A stretch of 64,000 bases of DNA, taken from contig JAKZAP010000019.1 in the NCBI GenBank assembly GCA_023053575.1, positions 4,650,001-4,714,000 on the forward strand, given 5' to 3'. Shown in pieces: positions 1 through 11,854 of the stretch (positions within the stretch are counted from its first letter, which is position 1; each line of letters starts with the position of its first letter). The position numbers were made by a program, and so were the translations under genes. Source of the stretch: Branchinecta lynchi. Its lineage: Eukaryota > Arthropoda > Branchiopoda > Anostraca > Branchinectidae. A model generated the notes under the pieces. That model worked only from the letters and a program-made list of their open reading frames with translations, did not search any database and had not been told where the DNA came from.

Positions 1-252
1 CAGATGAATGGGCACGAGGCTCGTCAAATCAGTGCAGAGGTCTTAACGTCTTATCTTCGTATGTACAATTCGGTTTAAAATTTGGTATAATGCTGCGGTG
101 TTGATCGGATTCAACACACTGGTGACATAAAGGCATCTTCATGTCGTGTCAATGCCATGTGGCTATTCCATGACACTATATATTTATTACTGAACTACGC
201 GACTTCAAAAGGAAAGCAAGACATAGTTAAACAAAACAGAAAGGAAAGAAAC

Positions 253-735
253 AAGAGCTAGAAGCTCATATGGCACTTGCAAGGCTGGGTAAGAAGATGA
301 AAGTAGGAATTGGCCGACTCGTGGGTTCGTTGTGACAATCTGTGAGCAAAACCCTTCAGATAAGAATGATCACGGAACATTAGAAATCATGAGAATGTGT
401 CGTTCGGTAAAAAGTATTTTATTATTGCAAGTGGCTGTTATGATGCGCGGCGCTAGAAATTCATCTCTAGTCAAAACCCTTGAGGCAAAAATGATCCTGG
501 GCCCTTTAGGATCATGAATACATAAGGTCTGGTAAAAAGTATTTTTTTTACTTCTCGGTTAATATGCGCACTATAAGGCTGCTAGGAATTAATTTCTTAT
601 CGGGATGTACCTTACGTCACAATCAACTAAATCCCCCCCCCCTCTCCAACTCCCCCACAGTGCCCAAATCCGGTCCGGTTCTATAAATGACGTATCAAGG
701 GCTTATGCTGGTTCTTCCCACCAAGTTTCTTTTCT
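253..735 (+). repeat. Interspersed repeat family R1, partial copy
   Basis: Begins AGAGCTAGAAGCTCATATGG, continues with the GGCACTTGCAAGGCTGGGT block, and runs through the C-rich section to CCACCAAGTTTC, where similarity stops. Compared with the fullest copy at 60114-61333 it lacks the right half. Upstream (1-252) and downstream (736-1314) I recognise no gene. Confidence 0.6.
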
Positions 736-1314
736 TCTTTCCGTCCTTCTGAACTTTCTGCGCTAAAAGTTACTTATTATAAATTCTCTAAATTAATTCT
801 TGGCTTCCCGATTTCTGCGAGTAACTCTTTCCTAACTTCGAATTTTAAAGTGAAGAATCCTTTGGAAACTTTAAATGGTAGAATCCAGAACTTTCATAAA
901 AAGGTTGACAACATTCTTCTTCATCACAACCTTTTTCCTTTTTGCACAAAAAAGTCCTCTGTTTAGTTCGTTTATTTTGAGCTTGTTTTTTTTTTTTTTC
1001 CATGTACTTGTATATTTAGTAGGCTAATTTGTCTTTAACGGTCAGCTGTTTATTAGTATGTAAGTGTGTGTGAGTTTGACTGACATGTTGTTATTCCTTT
1101 TTATACATTACTCTTCAGTTTCGAAAGATTCAAATAAATAATAATAATAAGTGCCATCGCGATCGCTACATTCTAAGTGTGTCATAAGATTTACCCCCCC
1201 CCCCCCCCCCGAATCCCCCAACACTGATCGGATCCCGGACGCACTTGAAATGGGGCATGTCAGACAGAAGTTCTTTTCGAATTTCAAGTTTTATTTATTT
1301 AACCACTATTTGTT

Positions 1315-2142
1315 TGCACATTAGACTTTTCAAAGGCGTTTGATTCTGTCCTACATTCGCAAGCAATCCTGTCGCTACTGAGGGCAGGCGTTGATTCTTT
1401 CGTTTGTAAATGTTTGTGGAATTGGTATGGAAAGTCCCAAGTAAGAATTCGGTCTGCAGGACAACTTTCTATTCCTATAGAAATTGGCAGAGGTGTTAAC
1501 CAGGGTTCATTCATAAGCCCCGTAATATTTTATAATGTGCTGCGTTCTGCGACAAGATCGATTGAACAGTTTCTGATAGAAGATGGTATTGATATTAGTC
1601 ATCCGTCTTATGCAGATGACCTACTTCTGATGAGTGATAGTTTAAAACCCCTACAAGAACCTATTAATAGAGTGTCGTGTGCTCTTGGCGATATAGGTCT
1701 AAGCATCGAGCCCTCCAAGACCGAATTTACTGTTATGAACGAAGAAATACAGCCAACCCGTGTGGTTGATGTGCGTGGCAAGACAGTTGCCCGAAAGGAT
1801 AAGTTTCACTATCTCGGACTCCGTTAGAGGCATTCCATTAAAGCCACTAAAAATTTAGTTATCGCGGCTCTCAAAGAAAAATGGAAGACTTCCGGAATGT
1901 TAGCACGAACTAAAGGCCAATTTGATAAAATTACGCTTGGCCGTCTATGCAAGGCCATGTTCGCGCCCCATGTCTTCTTTCTAACCCCTCTGTGGAATTC
2001 ACTGAATAAAACTGAGCGCAAACAGGTCCGTTCTAATTTTTTTCCGGTACTGCAAATATTTACTGGGAATTCTCCTATGGTTTCGAAACTCTTACGTATC
2101 GCAAAGGTACCGTATTTTTTAAATAAGCGAAAAAATGAATGA
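1315..2142 (+). pseudogene. LINE reverse-transcriptase relic
   Basis: One frame reads TLDFSKAFDSVLHSQAILSL at the left edge, then RGVNQGSFISPVIFYNVLR, then the catalytic box SYADDLLLMSD at about 1606-1638, and KFHYLGLR. These are reverse-transcriptase motifs of a non-LTR retrotransposon, with the YADD catalytic signature intact. A single in-frame TAG at 1825-1827 interrupts it; the same frame then continues through KTSGMLARTKGQFDKITLGR and FLTPLWNSLNKTERKQV to a stop at 2142. That second part is the post-RT thumb and C-terminal region of LINE ORF2. The 5' part is missing upstream of about 1315, so the copy is 5'-truncated. Clade (CR1/L2/Jockey-like) is not settled by eye. Confidence 0.82.
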
Positions 2143-2344
2143 GCTAACTAGTCGTTTTATCAATCGAAGTAGAAAACTGCACGAATTTCCACTGGCTAGC
2201 CTGGTGTAATTTTGTGACTTAAGTTTGTTTTTGTTTTGGTTATGTTTAGTTATCGCAGACTAGTTTTCTTTTCTTTTGTTTCCTTACCGACTCCTGCGAC
2301 CGTGTACCTTGTATTTGTATGGAGGGTTTAAATAAAATTACTAT

Positions 2345-3010
2345 TACGACCCGATCACCCCTTCAAAAGCTAGACATACCTGAAGATTCTGGATTCCTCC
2401 TTCCTTCACTCCCCCTACGATGGTCAAATCGGAGAAACGACTGTCCTTACGTTAAAATGGTCGAGTATATGCCTGCCAAGTTTCATCGTCCTAGCACATG
2501 TGGAAGGATCTTAACCTGGAATCACCAAAATTTCGGAACCCTCCCTCCAACTCCCCCACAGTTCCCAGATCTGGTCCGGTCTTGTCAACTATGTATCTAG
2601 GGCGTGTGCAGGTGTGCTTGTTCTTCCCACCAAGTTTCGTCCCGATCCATCCACTCTGAACAAGTCACACGATTTCCGCCCCCCCCCCCCCCCCTAGCTC
2701 CAATTCCCCTCAAAGTCACCGCATCCGTTCCGGACATAAAGTGTATCATCTGAGACACGAGGTCTTTCCAGATCTCAAGTTTCATTAAGATTCGATTCCC
2801 GTTCGAAAAATACGTCAATATTCCGGATTCCTCCTCCCTCCACTCCCTCCACAATGGTCGGATCGGGGAAGTGACTATTTCCAAGTTAGTTTGGTTGGGT
2901 CCATAATACGCCAGCCAAGTTTCATCGTCTTAGCGCATCTGGAAGTACCCAAACTCACGATCGCCGGACTAACAGACTAAGAGACCTACCAACGGAGCTG
3001 TGTGGCCGGA
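2345..3010 (+). repeat. Repeat family R1, right-half copy
   Basis: Shares with 60114-61333 the units around poly-C, AAGTTTCATTAAGAT, GGTCGGATCGGGGAAGTGAC and AAGTTTCATCGTCTTAGCGC, ending in CGGAGCTG. It includes a 16-C run near 2680. It lies directly downstream of the LINE relic. Confidence 0.55.
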
Positions 3011-3136
3011 AGGAAAGTACCATAAAAACTACTCCAAATATCCTGCATTAAAAATATACTAGAACTGTTCGCTATAAAAATTATACATTCAATCTTTTGC
3101 TTTACAAAATAAGCCGATAACACTCACCACCACTGT

Positions 3137-3619
3137 GAGCGTGTTCCACCCTACTTACCATAGTTACTAAGCATGACGTCACGAATTCTGGCTTTTTGCC
3201 GTCAAGGCTGGAACGATTTTTCTATTTTCCAGCAGGATCTCACGCCAGGGGTGAATCCGACCAATCACGCTACAGAGATGCGTAGTTACTACGCTTACTA
3301 CGCTCCCGAGCATGGTAAGCAAATAGTAACTATTAGTTACTATTCCGAAAAGGTTGGAACGGTCACCGTAGTAACTTTTCGTGAGGATGGAGCGGAAATA
3401 GTAACTAATAGTAACTATTGTTATCAAGATCTTCCAGCACCTATTTGCGATCCTGCGAGCGTGTGACCTGATCGAAAAGGTCTAAGAAGCAAACAGCGCG
3501 CAACAGCGGCGCTAGCAACACCTATAATCCATTGACGAGGAAGAAGCCTGCGTGGGCATTGGGCCCGTTAGGCGTATTCTTGGAACCTACTACTATTGTT
3601 AGAAGGGTGGAACACGCTC
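3137..3619. mobile_element. MITE with GAGCGTGTTCCACCCT inverted ends (copy 1)
   Basis: The left end GAGCGTGTTCCACCCTAC and right end AAGGGTGGAACACGCTC are inverted repeats; TGT lies outside each end and may be a 3-bp target duplication. The 483-bp interior has many short TAGTTACTA/TAGTAACTA palindromes. No transposase is encoded. Confidence 0.7.
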
Positions 3620-3954
3620 TGTAACTTTTAGCAAAGACAGTAAAATGATGCACTACCTGTCTCTCCCTGCTGGTGCCATTATAGTTTCTCTTAATGTTCT
3701 GGATCGGGCCTGTCTCCTGACAAAGGCATTTCTTGCATTATTTGTGGCTGATCTAATAATTTGGGGCTGTAGGTTAACTGGCCTAACAATGCTCGGTTTA
3801 AGGACTGGTACCGTTTGTAAGCATGTTCGACACGCTAGTAGCCTCGCTGTGTTCAACATCGTTTCTAGAAAGATAGTCGATAAGTACAGTCGTTAAAGTT
3901 AGGCCTACTCTTAAGCCTAAGGTCAACTCACCTGAGCACATCCCAAAACGTAAG

Positions 3955-4075
3955 TGGAGGGATACCTATGGCATCGCAAAAATGTCCGTCTGTCTGTAAG
4001 CACGATAACTCTCGAAGGGAATGAGATATTTTGATGAAACTTGGTGTGAGGATTCTTTGAGGTCAAGTTCGCAGA
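3955..4075 (-). repeat. Fragment of the 3' end of the tandem-monomer element family
   Basis: Inverted match to the right ends of the elements at 48-60 kb: GTCCGTCTGTCTGTAAGCAC, ACTCTCGAAGGGAATGAGAT and AAACTTGGTGTGAGGATTC. Only about 110 bp remains. Confidence 0.6.
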
Positions 4076-4299
4076 TGTAGCGAGGCGAAAGAGACATGGG
4101 GTGAATGTGATTATATTATAGCAGATTTCGATAGGGAGGGATTGAAATTATTAATTAGTATGCGTGTTGATATTTTACCACTGGGAGATAGGAGGAGGTA
4201 CACAGGTAGGCCGATCGGGAGAATTGGTCCTTACTTCTGCCTGATGTGTAGAGAGCGAGAATGTGTGACTGTAGGAAATGTAGTAGGAATTGTAGGAAT

Positions 4300-4740
4300 A
4301 ACTGCAAAATAAGTGAGGGGTTGCTCTATGAAAAAGGTGTACTTGTTAAGGGAGGGGTTGCTCACTGGAAAAAGATGTACTGGATAAGTGAGGGGTTGCT
4401 CAGTGGGTGTACTAAAGTTGTGTGGGGAGAGGGTGGGGTCAGCCAGTCACAGGTACTCGTGAACCAATCGCAGGTGCACGCGAGGGGTTAGGAATTGGGC
4501 GTAACCGTTAAAGGAGTACTCCAGGGGTTAGACACTTTGCTGAGCCAAGCGAGGGGGTTGATTCATAGTGTACCAAAGAGGGAACTGCTAGGGTACGCGA
4601 GGGGCTACTCACTGAAAGAAAGGTGAACTGGGTTGCTCACTGAAAAAAGGTGTACTTGGTAAGGGAGGGGTTACTCATTGGAAAAAAGGATGTACTGGAT
4701 AAGTGAAGGGTTACTCAGTTGTTGTACTAAAGTTGCCCGT
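4300..4740 (+). repeat. Degenerate minisatellite, GAGGGGTTGCTCACTG units
   Basis: Units containing GAGGGGTTGCTCA followed by GTGTACTTGG/GTGTACTGGATAAG recur at irregular spacing, with a larger duplication: the 4307-4405 order is repeated at 4620-4735. No coding sequence. Confidence 0.55.
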
Positions 4741-5599
4741 AAGCAAAAAACTTCAAAATGGTAACATTTTTGTTGTAGGCTACATGTCCAGTATGTACAA
4801 AATCCAGTCTAAGGAGGAAATTTGGCCCATTTTCACATTATTTAACATGTTATTTTTTTCAGTGATACGCTCTCACTAGCCTTTTACCTTTGGGGGAATC
4901 CTGTTTTGCCAACAAGATTTGAGAATCCTCAGGCAAAAAAGCCCTTGCCACAAAAGCTAGAACGTTGCTAATAGCTGTACCCAGGACGAATTAAAGCGCG
5001 GCAGGCGAATAAATTTTAATCTGCCTTTTTTCTGGCAGAATTTAACTACTTTCCATACAAATTCCAACTTTTAATGTGGTTCAAGCCCCCCAAAATTTTA
5101 GGCTTCAAACGCAAACTAAATGACCACCCTTTTTCTAAATGGTGAAGACAGCAAAATGCGCTGCGGGCAGAATTGCGTGAAAATACTGATGATCGAAGTG
5201 TCTTTTTGCGATCCCAAGACTACCTATTAAAGCCACAGAGCTGTCTGTCAAAACAAGGGCCGATCCAGGGTAAAATAGATACAAAGTACATTTATTCTAA
5301 ATTTAGTACAGCAAACAGAAGTGGCCTAGGCTAGTTTTCACGTCAAGAGACGTGCTTATTCCTGAAGTACTGCAATCATTAAAAGTAAAAGTTAAATAGT
5401 GAATGGCAACCAGCTGAAGCTACCGTTAAGGTAGTATTGGAAAGACGAACTTGTTGGAAACACCAGTGTTTCCACATTTGTGTTTCTGACAAGTTCATTT
5501 TTCCAACTTGAGCAGTTGAGCCTGAAGAGGACCCTTGCCAAGAAAGGCCGAAATAGCAACAACAATTTGATTGAAAATGACCTGCTCACCGACACAGAT

Positions 5600-5800
5600 G
5601 GCTATGGGCCTCAGTCATGCACAAATCCTCAATTTTTGGAGATGGTACCCTTGTGAAATTTGGTTTAACTGAGACTGGTTACATACCTAAATAGGGTCTT
5701 CTTCCTGTCCTAGATCATAAGATACCTGATTTTACTTTCTATCCAACCTCATTGTCCAATTTACAAAATGTTAGAGCACTTCCAAGATACCGTACATGGA
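5600..5800 (+). repeat. Left arm of a 3.3-kb-spaced inverted repeat
   Basis: Matches 8690-8950 in reverse complement, in order: AAATCCTCAATTTTTGG, TTTGGTTTAACTGAGACTGG, CTTCCTGTCCTAGAT, GTTAGAGCACTTCCAAG. Together with the right arm it makes a compound foldback containing repeats R1 and GC-rich modules. A second, local hairpin pairs 5770-5818 with 6063-6110. Confidence 0.6.
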
Positions 5801-6120
5801 GTTTTTTGGAGGCCACTTCTCTTCTAGTGGGTTTAGCCTATCCTTTTTCAGAAAATTGCTGCTAGGTAGCATGAATGAGGCAAGCTTTTCAATCTGTTAA
5901 CTGGAGCAGTATTTCCTTTAGATTGTTTGCTTTTTATTGTATTTATTTTGAGTTTTTTTTTTTTTACTCTGACTTTTGACTTTTTGACAACATGGAAAAG
6001 GATTGAGTAACCTAGTGGCAACTACCTGGAAAAGGATAGAGTAAACCAACTGGGAAAGAAGTGGCCTCCACAAAACTCTCTGCATCTTGGAAGTGCTCTA
6101 ACATTATGGAAATTAAATAT

Positions 6121-6250
6121 TCTTTGAGCCCAAGCTGACTTTGAATCATTTATTCAAACAATGTTTTCAACGGATACATACGCCACAATTCTTCATCAGC
6201 GATATTTCGGCCCTTCTAGGCAAGGATCCTCGTCGGGCTGTCAATCCTCT
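6121..6250 (+). repeat. Hairpin-motif repeat copy
   Basis: TTTGAGCCCAAGCTGACTTT, then ACGGATACATACGCCAC, then TTTCGGCCCTTCTAGGCAAG. Same order, opposite strand, as 58505-58690. Confidence 0.55.
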
Positions 6251-6359
6251 GGTTTAACTTCGGGGAAGGAAAATAACCTATAATAAATAACTGAAGCTTC
6301 TACCGACTATAAATATCTTATTAAAGTAAAATCTTCAAATACCACTATAATGAAAAACT

Positions 6360-6890
6360 AGTCCTGAGATTTAATTTTAACACGGACGCTGTTTTTGCTG
6401 CACGATTGGGGCGATGACAGGAAAGGGGTTTCTCTGCATTTTGGTCAACTCAGTTTTTTTTTTATTAATAAGGGGCTGAAAACTTAACTATTATTTTATT
6501 AACAACCTCGTTCTAAGTTTCTATTATGGAGTACTCGCCTGTATCTATTACTTTGAATAATTACTGGACGGAAAATCAGTGCTGAGATTTAATTTTTTAT
6601 ACGGCTGCACGAATGGGGTGACGGCAGGAAACATTTTTTTCTGCATTTTGACCGACTTCGGTTTTGTTGTTAATAAGTGACTATGAGCTTGAATTTTCTT
6701 CCCTTAAACCCCATTCCACGTTTCCGGTAGGGAGTACTCGCCTGTATCTCTGTTAATGCCTGCTGGGTTTAACAACAAAACCGTAGTCGTTCAAAATGCA
6801 GAAAAAAATGTTTCCTGCCGTCGCCCCAATCGTGCAGCAAAAACAGCAGCCGTATCAAAAATTAAATCTCAGCACTAGTTTTTCCGTGCA
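6360..6890. repeat. Foldback cluster around TGCTGAGATTTAATTTT
   Basis: Three related segments: 6360-6490 and 6570-6690 direct, and 6775-6880 inverted. Shared landmarks are GAGATTTAATTTT, GCTGCACGA and CTGCATTTTG. The second and third can form a hairpin of about 100-bp arms. Confidence 0.6.
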
Positions 6891-6967
6891 GTAATAATTC
6901 AAAGTAGAATAGAATAGAATAGAATTTTATTTTTCATCCTTTGATCTAGAAGTGCTACTAGGTATTT

Positions 6968-7115
6968 CTGACGGTAGACCCCGACGCCGCGCCGAAAATC
7001 AGCGGCGTCACGCTGTAATTTAAAAGGCTAAAATGCGCCCCTTTAACGGCGGCGCGCCGATCGCCGCCGCTGATACATCGGCGGCGGCGATTCGCTTGTG
7101 TTTTCGCGCCCCACA
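6968..7115 (+). repeat. GC-rich module with GACCCCGACGC end
   Basis: GC-rich island of GGCGGCG/CGCCGCC palindromes starting TGACGGTAGACCCCGACGC. An inverted relative lies at 8195-8352, ending GCGTCGGGGTCTATCTGACG. The open frames it creates are low-complexity Ala/Arg and not convincing as protein. Confidence 0.5.
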
Positions 7116-7189
7116 CTTTTTTTTTGTATATTCTTGTTCTTGTACTTGTATTGCGCTGACAAAAATTAAGGAACACTCATTGGCAGACG

Positions 7190-8097
7190 CGGACGGGATT
7201 CGTGCACTGTGCTGGGAGTTGGAGGGGGGGGGCCGGAATTCCGGTGATACGGAGTTAAGTTACTTTTAGGTGGGCTGGGACAGTGAAACTTGGCAAGCGT
7301 ACCAGGGACCCGACCAAACTAACTTGGAAATAGTCACTTCCCCGATCCAACCACCGTGGGGGGAGTGGAGGGAAGGGGAATCCGGAATCTAGAGGTAAGT
7401 ATAACTTTGGAACGGGTGATCAGATCTTAATGAAACTTGATGTTTGGAAAGACCTCGTGTCTCGGATTTCCCATGTGAAGTCCGAACCGGATCCGATTAT
7501 TGTGGAGGGGAGTCGGGGGGGAGCCGTAAATCTTGTGACACGCTAAGAGTGGAGCGATTGGGATGAAACTTGGTAGGAAGAACAAGCACAAGCCGTAGGT
7601 TCATCAGTGACAGAACTGGATCGGGTTCGAGCACTGTGGGGGGGGGGAAGGAAGGGGGGGGGGGGGGGGGGGGGTCCGTAATTCTGGTGATCACCAGTTA
7701 AAGTACTTCCAGATGTGCTAGGACCATGAAACTTGAACATTAGAGACTTGACATGATTAGAATATTTTTGCCTCATGGGTTTTGCTTACAACTGAATTTC
7801 TTAAAGTACTAATGATACTTTTGATTAAAACATACATTTCATTCTCCTGATGAGCTCATCATCATTTTTGCTTCAAGAGTTTTGATTACCAATGAATTTC
7901 TAGCGCCCCTAAAGTGCGCATCATCACAGCCAAATGTATTACCAAACAATAGGTTCTCGTGATTTCCAAGGACCCATTATCTCAAGGGTTTTGCTTACAA
8001 AAAATCACAACAAACCCACGAACTGAAGAATTCCTACTTTCATCCTCTGACCCAGCCTTGCAAGTGCCATATGAGCTTGCAGCTCTTGTTGTTTATT
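7190..8097 (-). repeat. Repeat family R1, inverted near-complete copy
   Basis: Read on the minus strand it begins at about 8097 with the AGAGCTGCAAGCTCATATGG terminus and proceeds to the C-rich half. On the plus strand it contains a run of 21 G at 7654-7674. It sits between the inverted arms at 5.6 and 8.9 kb. Confidence 0.55.
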
Positions 8098-8185
8098 TGG
8101 CCCTAGCTTGTAAGATTGATGTACAAGTTTTGTAAATATTAAAATTATGTGAAGCTAAAACAACCAATGAAAGGCGAGGCTAGAG

Positions 8186-8520
8186 GTGCTAAAGTGCGGG
8201 AAACGCCGATCAATCGGCGGCGCGCCGCCGAAAAAACTTCGGCGGCGAGCCGCTTCGCGGCATGGCAGCGCGCCGCCGCTGACCCTTTTACCCCTCGCCG
8301 CCGCCGATTCTTCGAATCGACGCAGCGTCGGGGTCTATCTGACGGCCCCAGTAAGTGCTGCTGGAGCAGAAAGAAGATTCAGCAAGATGAAAAATGTGAT
8401 GACAAACCTAAGTGCCACAACGAACGTCTTGACTATCTGCTCGTCCCGTCAACCAAAAAGTTTTCTCTGGCGAGATGGATCTGGAACAGCGGTGTGGTAC
8501 AGGGAAGAATGTGAAGCCGC
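8186..8520 (+). pseudogene. hAT transposase C-terminal (dimerisation) relic, frameshifted
   Basis: Residues APVSAAGAERRFSKMKNVMT around 8340-8400 match the hAT C-terminal dimerisation motif (S-x-x-AER-x-FS). A frame change near 8420 moves into NERLDYLLVPSTKK, which fits the following eRL-x-L block. About 50 codons are recognisable; the rest of the transposase is missing. The upstream ~150 bp is GC-rich sequence related in inverted orientation to 6968-7115. This is the only transposase trace found for the hAT-type MITEs elsewhere in the window; no terminal match links them. Confidence 0.55.
8195..8352 (-). repeat. GC-rich module, inverted partner
   Basis: Reverse-complement counterpart of 6968-7115, sharing the GACCCCGACGC terminus and GGCGGCGCGCCGCC palindromes. 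It runs directly into the hAT transposase relic. Confidence 0.5.
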
Positions 8521-8689
8521 GGCGAGTACAGAACTGATCTCTTATGTTCTCTTCTACCTTTAATCTTGTTCTCTTTTTTTTACATATGTATAACTGATTT
8601 GACTTATAAATGTGTTCTTGTCCGGTTTTGTTAAACAATTTTTATCATAAATTCCTCCCAAAACTCTATGTAGCTTGGAAGCTGTATCT

Positions 8690-8950
8690 TCTTAGAAGTG
8701 CTCTAACATTTTGAAAATTGGAAAACAAGGTTGGATAGAAACTAAAATTAGGTATCTTTTCATCTAGGACAGGAAGACAACTCTATTTAGGTCTGTAACC
8801 TGATGTAACCAGTCTCAGTTTAACCAAATTTCAGAGGGGAACCATGCCCATGCTCCAGGGCACGGTGCCCCAACGTATGGGGCCACTAGGTCCATATGTT
8901 CAGGCATGCCCAGACGTTGGGGCACCATGCACCAAAATTGAGGATTTGTC
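8690..8950 (-). repeat. Right arm of the inverted repeat, with a palindromic insertion
   Basis: Inverted counterpart of 5600-5800, but at 8844-8930 it carries about 85 extra bases that themselves fold back (GGTGCCCCAACG and CGTTGGGGCACC). The left arm lacks this piece, so the palindrome is an insertion in this arm. Confidence 0.55.
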
Positions 8951-10489
8951 TATGACTGGCACTAACTGGTAACACTCAGCAACACTGGGTTGTCTGTTAC
9001 TGTGTGGGTTGTCTGTACTGTACTGTACTTTGGCCAACTCATAATTTACTTTCATCACAGCAAGAACAAATAACGAGTAAGAACAATGGTCTCTCGTCCA
9101 TCCACAGACTAAAATTGTTCCGACAAAAATGAGCGGAGGTGGAGCCATTTCTTGGTCGCCTGTGTATACTCGTTAGTCTCCGCAGTTACACACTCGAGTC
9201 ATTTACGAGGAAAACAACGTAGCCACTAGCGAGGTGGATGTTCTGGCCTGTTCACATGGGAAGTAAAAGACATTGATTTTGTTTGAGTAGACGCTGGCGT
9301 CTGATTAGTGATGCGAAAAATAAAACCGAACTTGACGATGGTCATTCATAATCGCTTTTGTTAAATACCATGACCACCAATATGAAGATTGAAATCCCTT
9401 GTGACATTCCTTTTTATATCTTTGGGGAGAACCATACAATGCAAACCAGGATTTGAAGCACACTCACTGAAGTCATGACCCATTGAGTCATGACTTCAAT
9501 GGGTATAGTATCAACTTTGTCAGACGAGTGTAAACCAAGAGTAACGTAATTAAGGCTTTCGAGGATTACTGAAATTACCGAAATGGTAGAATAGAATGGA
9601 ATAGTAAAAATAATACCAGTAGGTGAGTGTACATTTTGTATTTTTTCTTCTTTTTTTCCGAAATGTATAATTGTATACATTTCGATTTAGTGAGTTAGAT
9701 TTCGATTCAGTAGTTAACTGAAAGACAAAAGTTCACCTCAACTGGTCTATCTCGTTTGTCTTTTAGTTCACTACAGTACTTACAAATAATTCAACGTCAG
9801 GGGTGTATTTTCCATCAAGTAAAGTCTTTAGTTTTCGTACTGAGGCCTTGCCATATGGGTTCTAGTTTGTCTAGGACCCACATAGGAGTACTAGTTTTTT
9901 TGTTTTTTTTTATTTAATTCAAAATAGTTTCTGGTTAGTTAGTCACAGTCGAAGCCTATTCCATCTGCGTAATATTTGTTCATTTCCACTGAGCCTATTA
10001 AACCTGAAACACGGCCCTTTTCTTTTAAGGAATCTGCCTGTTTTCATAGAGCAAATACCTGGAATGAAATTTATCTCTTTTTGTTCTAGATATTGACACC
10101 ACTTAGTTGAATTGACCCTGAAAAGATACAATTTACGTTACCATATATGTTGCGTTACCTGTATATGGCCTTTGGGTTTTTCAATACATGTATATATAGA
10201 TATATATATACAGTTTGTCGTACTTTTAACTAAATTTGACGCATCTGTAATATCTGCTTTGCATCAAATGGCAGTTTCTGTATATTTTGATATAGGTATT
10301 CTTAATTGCTTCTGAATTTTCTTGTCCACCCCCGAACGCTTGTCTGAATAAATGAGCCAGCAACCGCTGTTTCAGCGCCCAGTCCAGTGTGAACAGGCTT
10401 ATCACTGCTGCCTCCATTCGATTTTTCTTCCTCAGTGGTTTACTGCATTACACCTTCTCTGTAGAGGTAATGACTTTAGATGTCCCGGG

Positions 10490-10605
10490 TAAGATCCACC
10501 TCCGCTTGTTTGCATCGGGAGTCGACTCGACTCAGCTTGGTTGTGTGACAGAGATAGGGAGACAGGAGTTCTTGCACTCTTATTTGTTCTTGATCAAAGC
10601 AAGTG
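10490..10605 (+). repeat. Dispersed repeat shared with 30345-30460
   Basis: Shares TTTGCATCGGG, then a gap, then GTTGT-TACAGAGATGGGGAGAC-like sequence and GTTCTTG with 30345-30460. Too short to classify. Confidence 0.4.
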
Positions 10606-10776
10606 CATGAAAATGGCAAAGTCCAAAAATTGAGCAGACATTCACATAGCCATACCTCTACTGTACCTTACTTGTATTCCACTAGCCTACAAATACTTTA
10701 GGACAAATCAAGACAATTATGATGTAATATATACGTTTCTTCTTCTGCATTTCTCGGCACTGTCTAGGGTAAGATC

Positions 10777-11410
10777 ATGAATCGTCTAGGGAACCGGGAG
10801 CCGTACTTTTTATCCTATAGGCTATGGAACCGGTAGTTCTCACGGAAAACAAACCAAATGAGCCGCGATTCCGGGATCGGACGTCATTGACTAGCGGAAA
10901 CTTGTTTGTGCAGGCTCCCGTTCCGGTAGTAAGTGGAAATTGCTCACGGAAACTTTATCGCACCAGCTTCTTGTCCGCTAGTCTCACGGAATTGTGTGCT
11001 CAGAAGCTTGGGAGCCGGTAGTTGATAACGGAAACTGTATAATTGGAGCTTGTGTTCCGGTAGTGTCTACGTGGAATATAGAACTCATGGAATAGTTTGG
11101 ATGAGAGCTAGGATGCCGGGGACTGATGTAGAGAAAATAACCTGGGAAAAATTCATTACCGGAACCCATTATATTGAGAGCTAAGGTACCGGTAGCAACA
11201 ACTATTTGATTGAAAATGACCAGCTCACGGACACGGATGGCCATGGGCTGGGGTTCGGGTAGTGCCAAAAAAAAAAAAAAAAAAAAACTCACGGACCCAT
11301 GTCAGTGCTGACTAGGAGACCGGAAGTGAATATTTTTAACTCACGGAACCCAACTACTGCGGCTAGGGTTCCGGTAGTGCCAAAAATTAAAATGACAAAC
11401 TCACGGGCAC
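10777..11410 (+). repeat. Degenerate tandem repeat, TTCCGGTAGT / CTCACGGAA
   Basis: The pair GGTTCCGGTAGT ... CTCACGGAA recurs at least seven times at 45-75-bp intervals with poor sequence between. A copy near 11195-11250 also matches 5560-5612 (TTTGATTGAAAATGACC), linking it to the inverted-repeat region. Confidence 0.5.
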
Positions 11411-11421
11411 GTTTCAAAATG

Positions 11422-11781
11422 AGTTGTGTTTTTTGCCGTCATCCAGTTAACCGACCTACAAGATTTCCCACTATAAGTCGTTTTCTTCCTTCGGTTAACC
11501 GACCTAAGTTCTTATAAGCTGTTTTCTTGGCTCCGTTCGCCGGTCGGTTAACCGACCTGTGGACTGAGGCGGGAGCTCCATCCAACCGACCTACGCTCTT
11601 AGCATGGCGCGAAATTCAAAATTCTCATTGGAGAGATAGGCGCCGGCGACGGGAAGGCGCCATTGTTCTTATAAGCCGTTTTTTAGAGCTCAGTCGAACC
11701 GACCGGCGAGACGAAAAAACGGTCAACAGTGGCAAATAGGTAGGTTAACCGACCTACGGAGAAAAGGCGAAAAACGCAACT
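11422..11781. mobile_element. AGTTGCG-terminal element, GGTTAACCGACC core (copy 1)
   Basis: Ends AGTTGTGTTTTTTGCC and GGCGAAAAACGCAACT, flanked by ATG on both sides (possible 3-bp target duplication). Inside are five or more GGTTAACCGACC/TTCGGTTAACC palindromes and TTATAAGCCGTTTT repeats. It is 360 bp and non-coding, with the same length and core as the copy at 32616-32975. Confidence 0.75.
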
Positions 11782-11854
11782 ATGGACTTTTGAGTCCGGT
11801 ACAGCTCACTGAATCCGACATCCATGAGTTTGTAATTTTAATTTATGTCGCTAC

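Noticed and set aside
2319..2884. Open frames across C-rich DNA on both strands (Pro- or Gly-rich)
   Set aside because: They arise from homopolymer runs in repeat R1; the same frames appear in other R1 copies and are broken differently.
8149..8330. Arg/Ala-rich frames over the GC-rich module
   Set aside because: Produced by GGCGGCG palindromes; only the hAT-like part downstream resembles a protein family.
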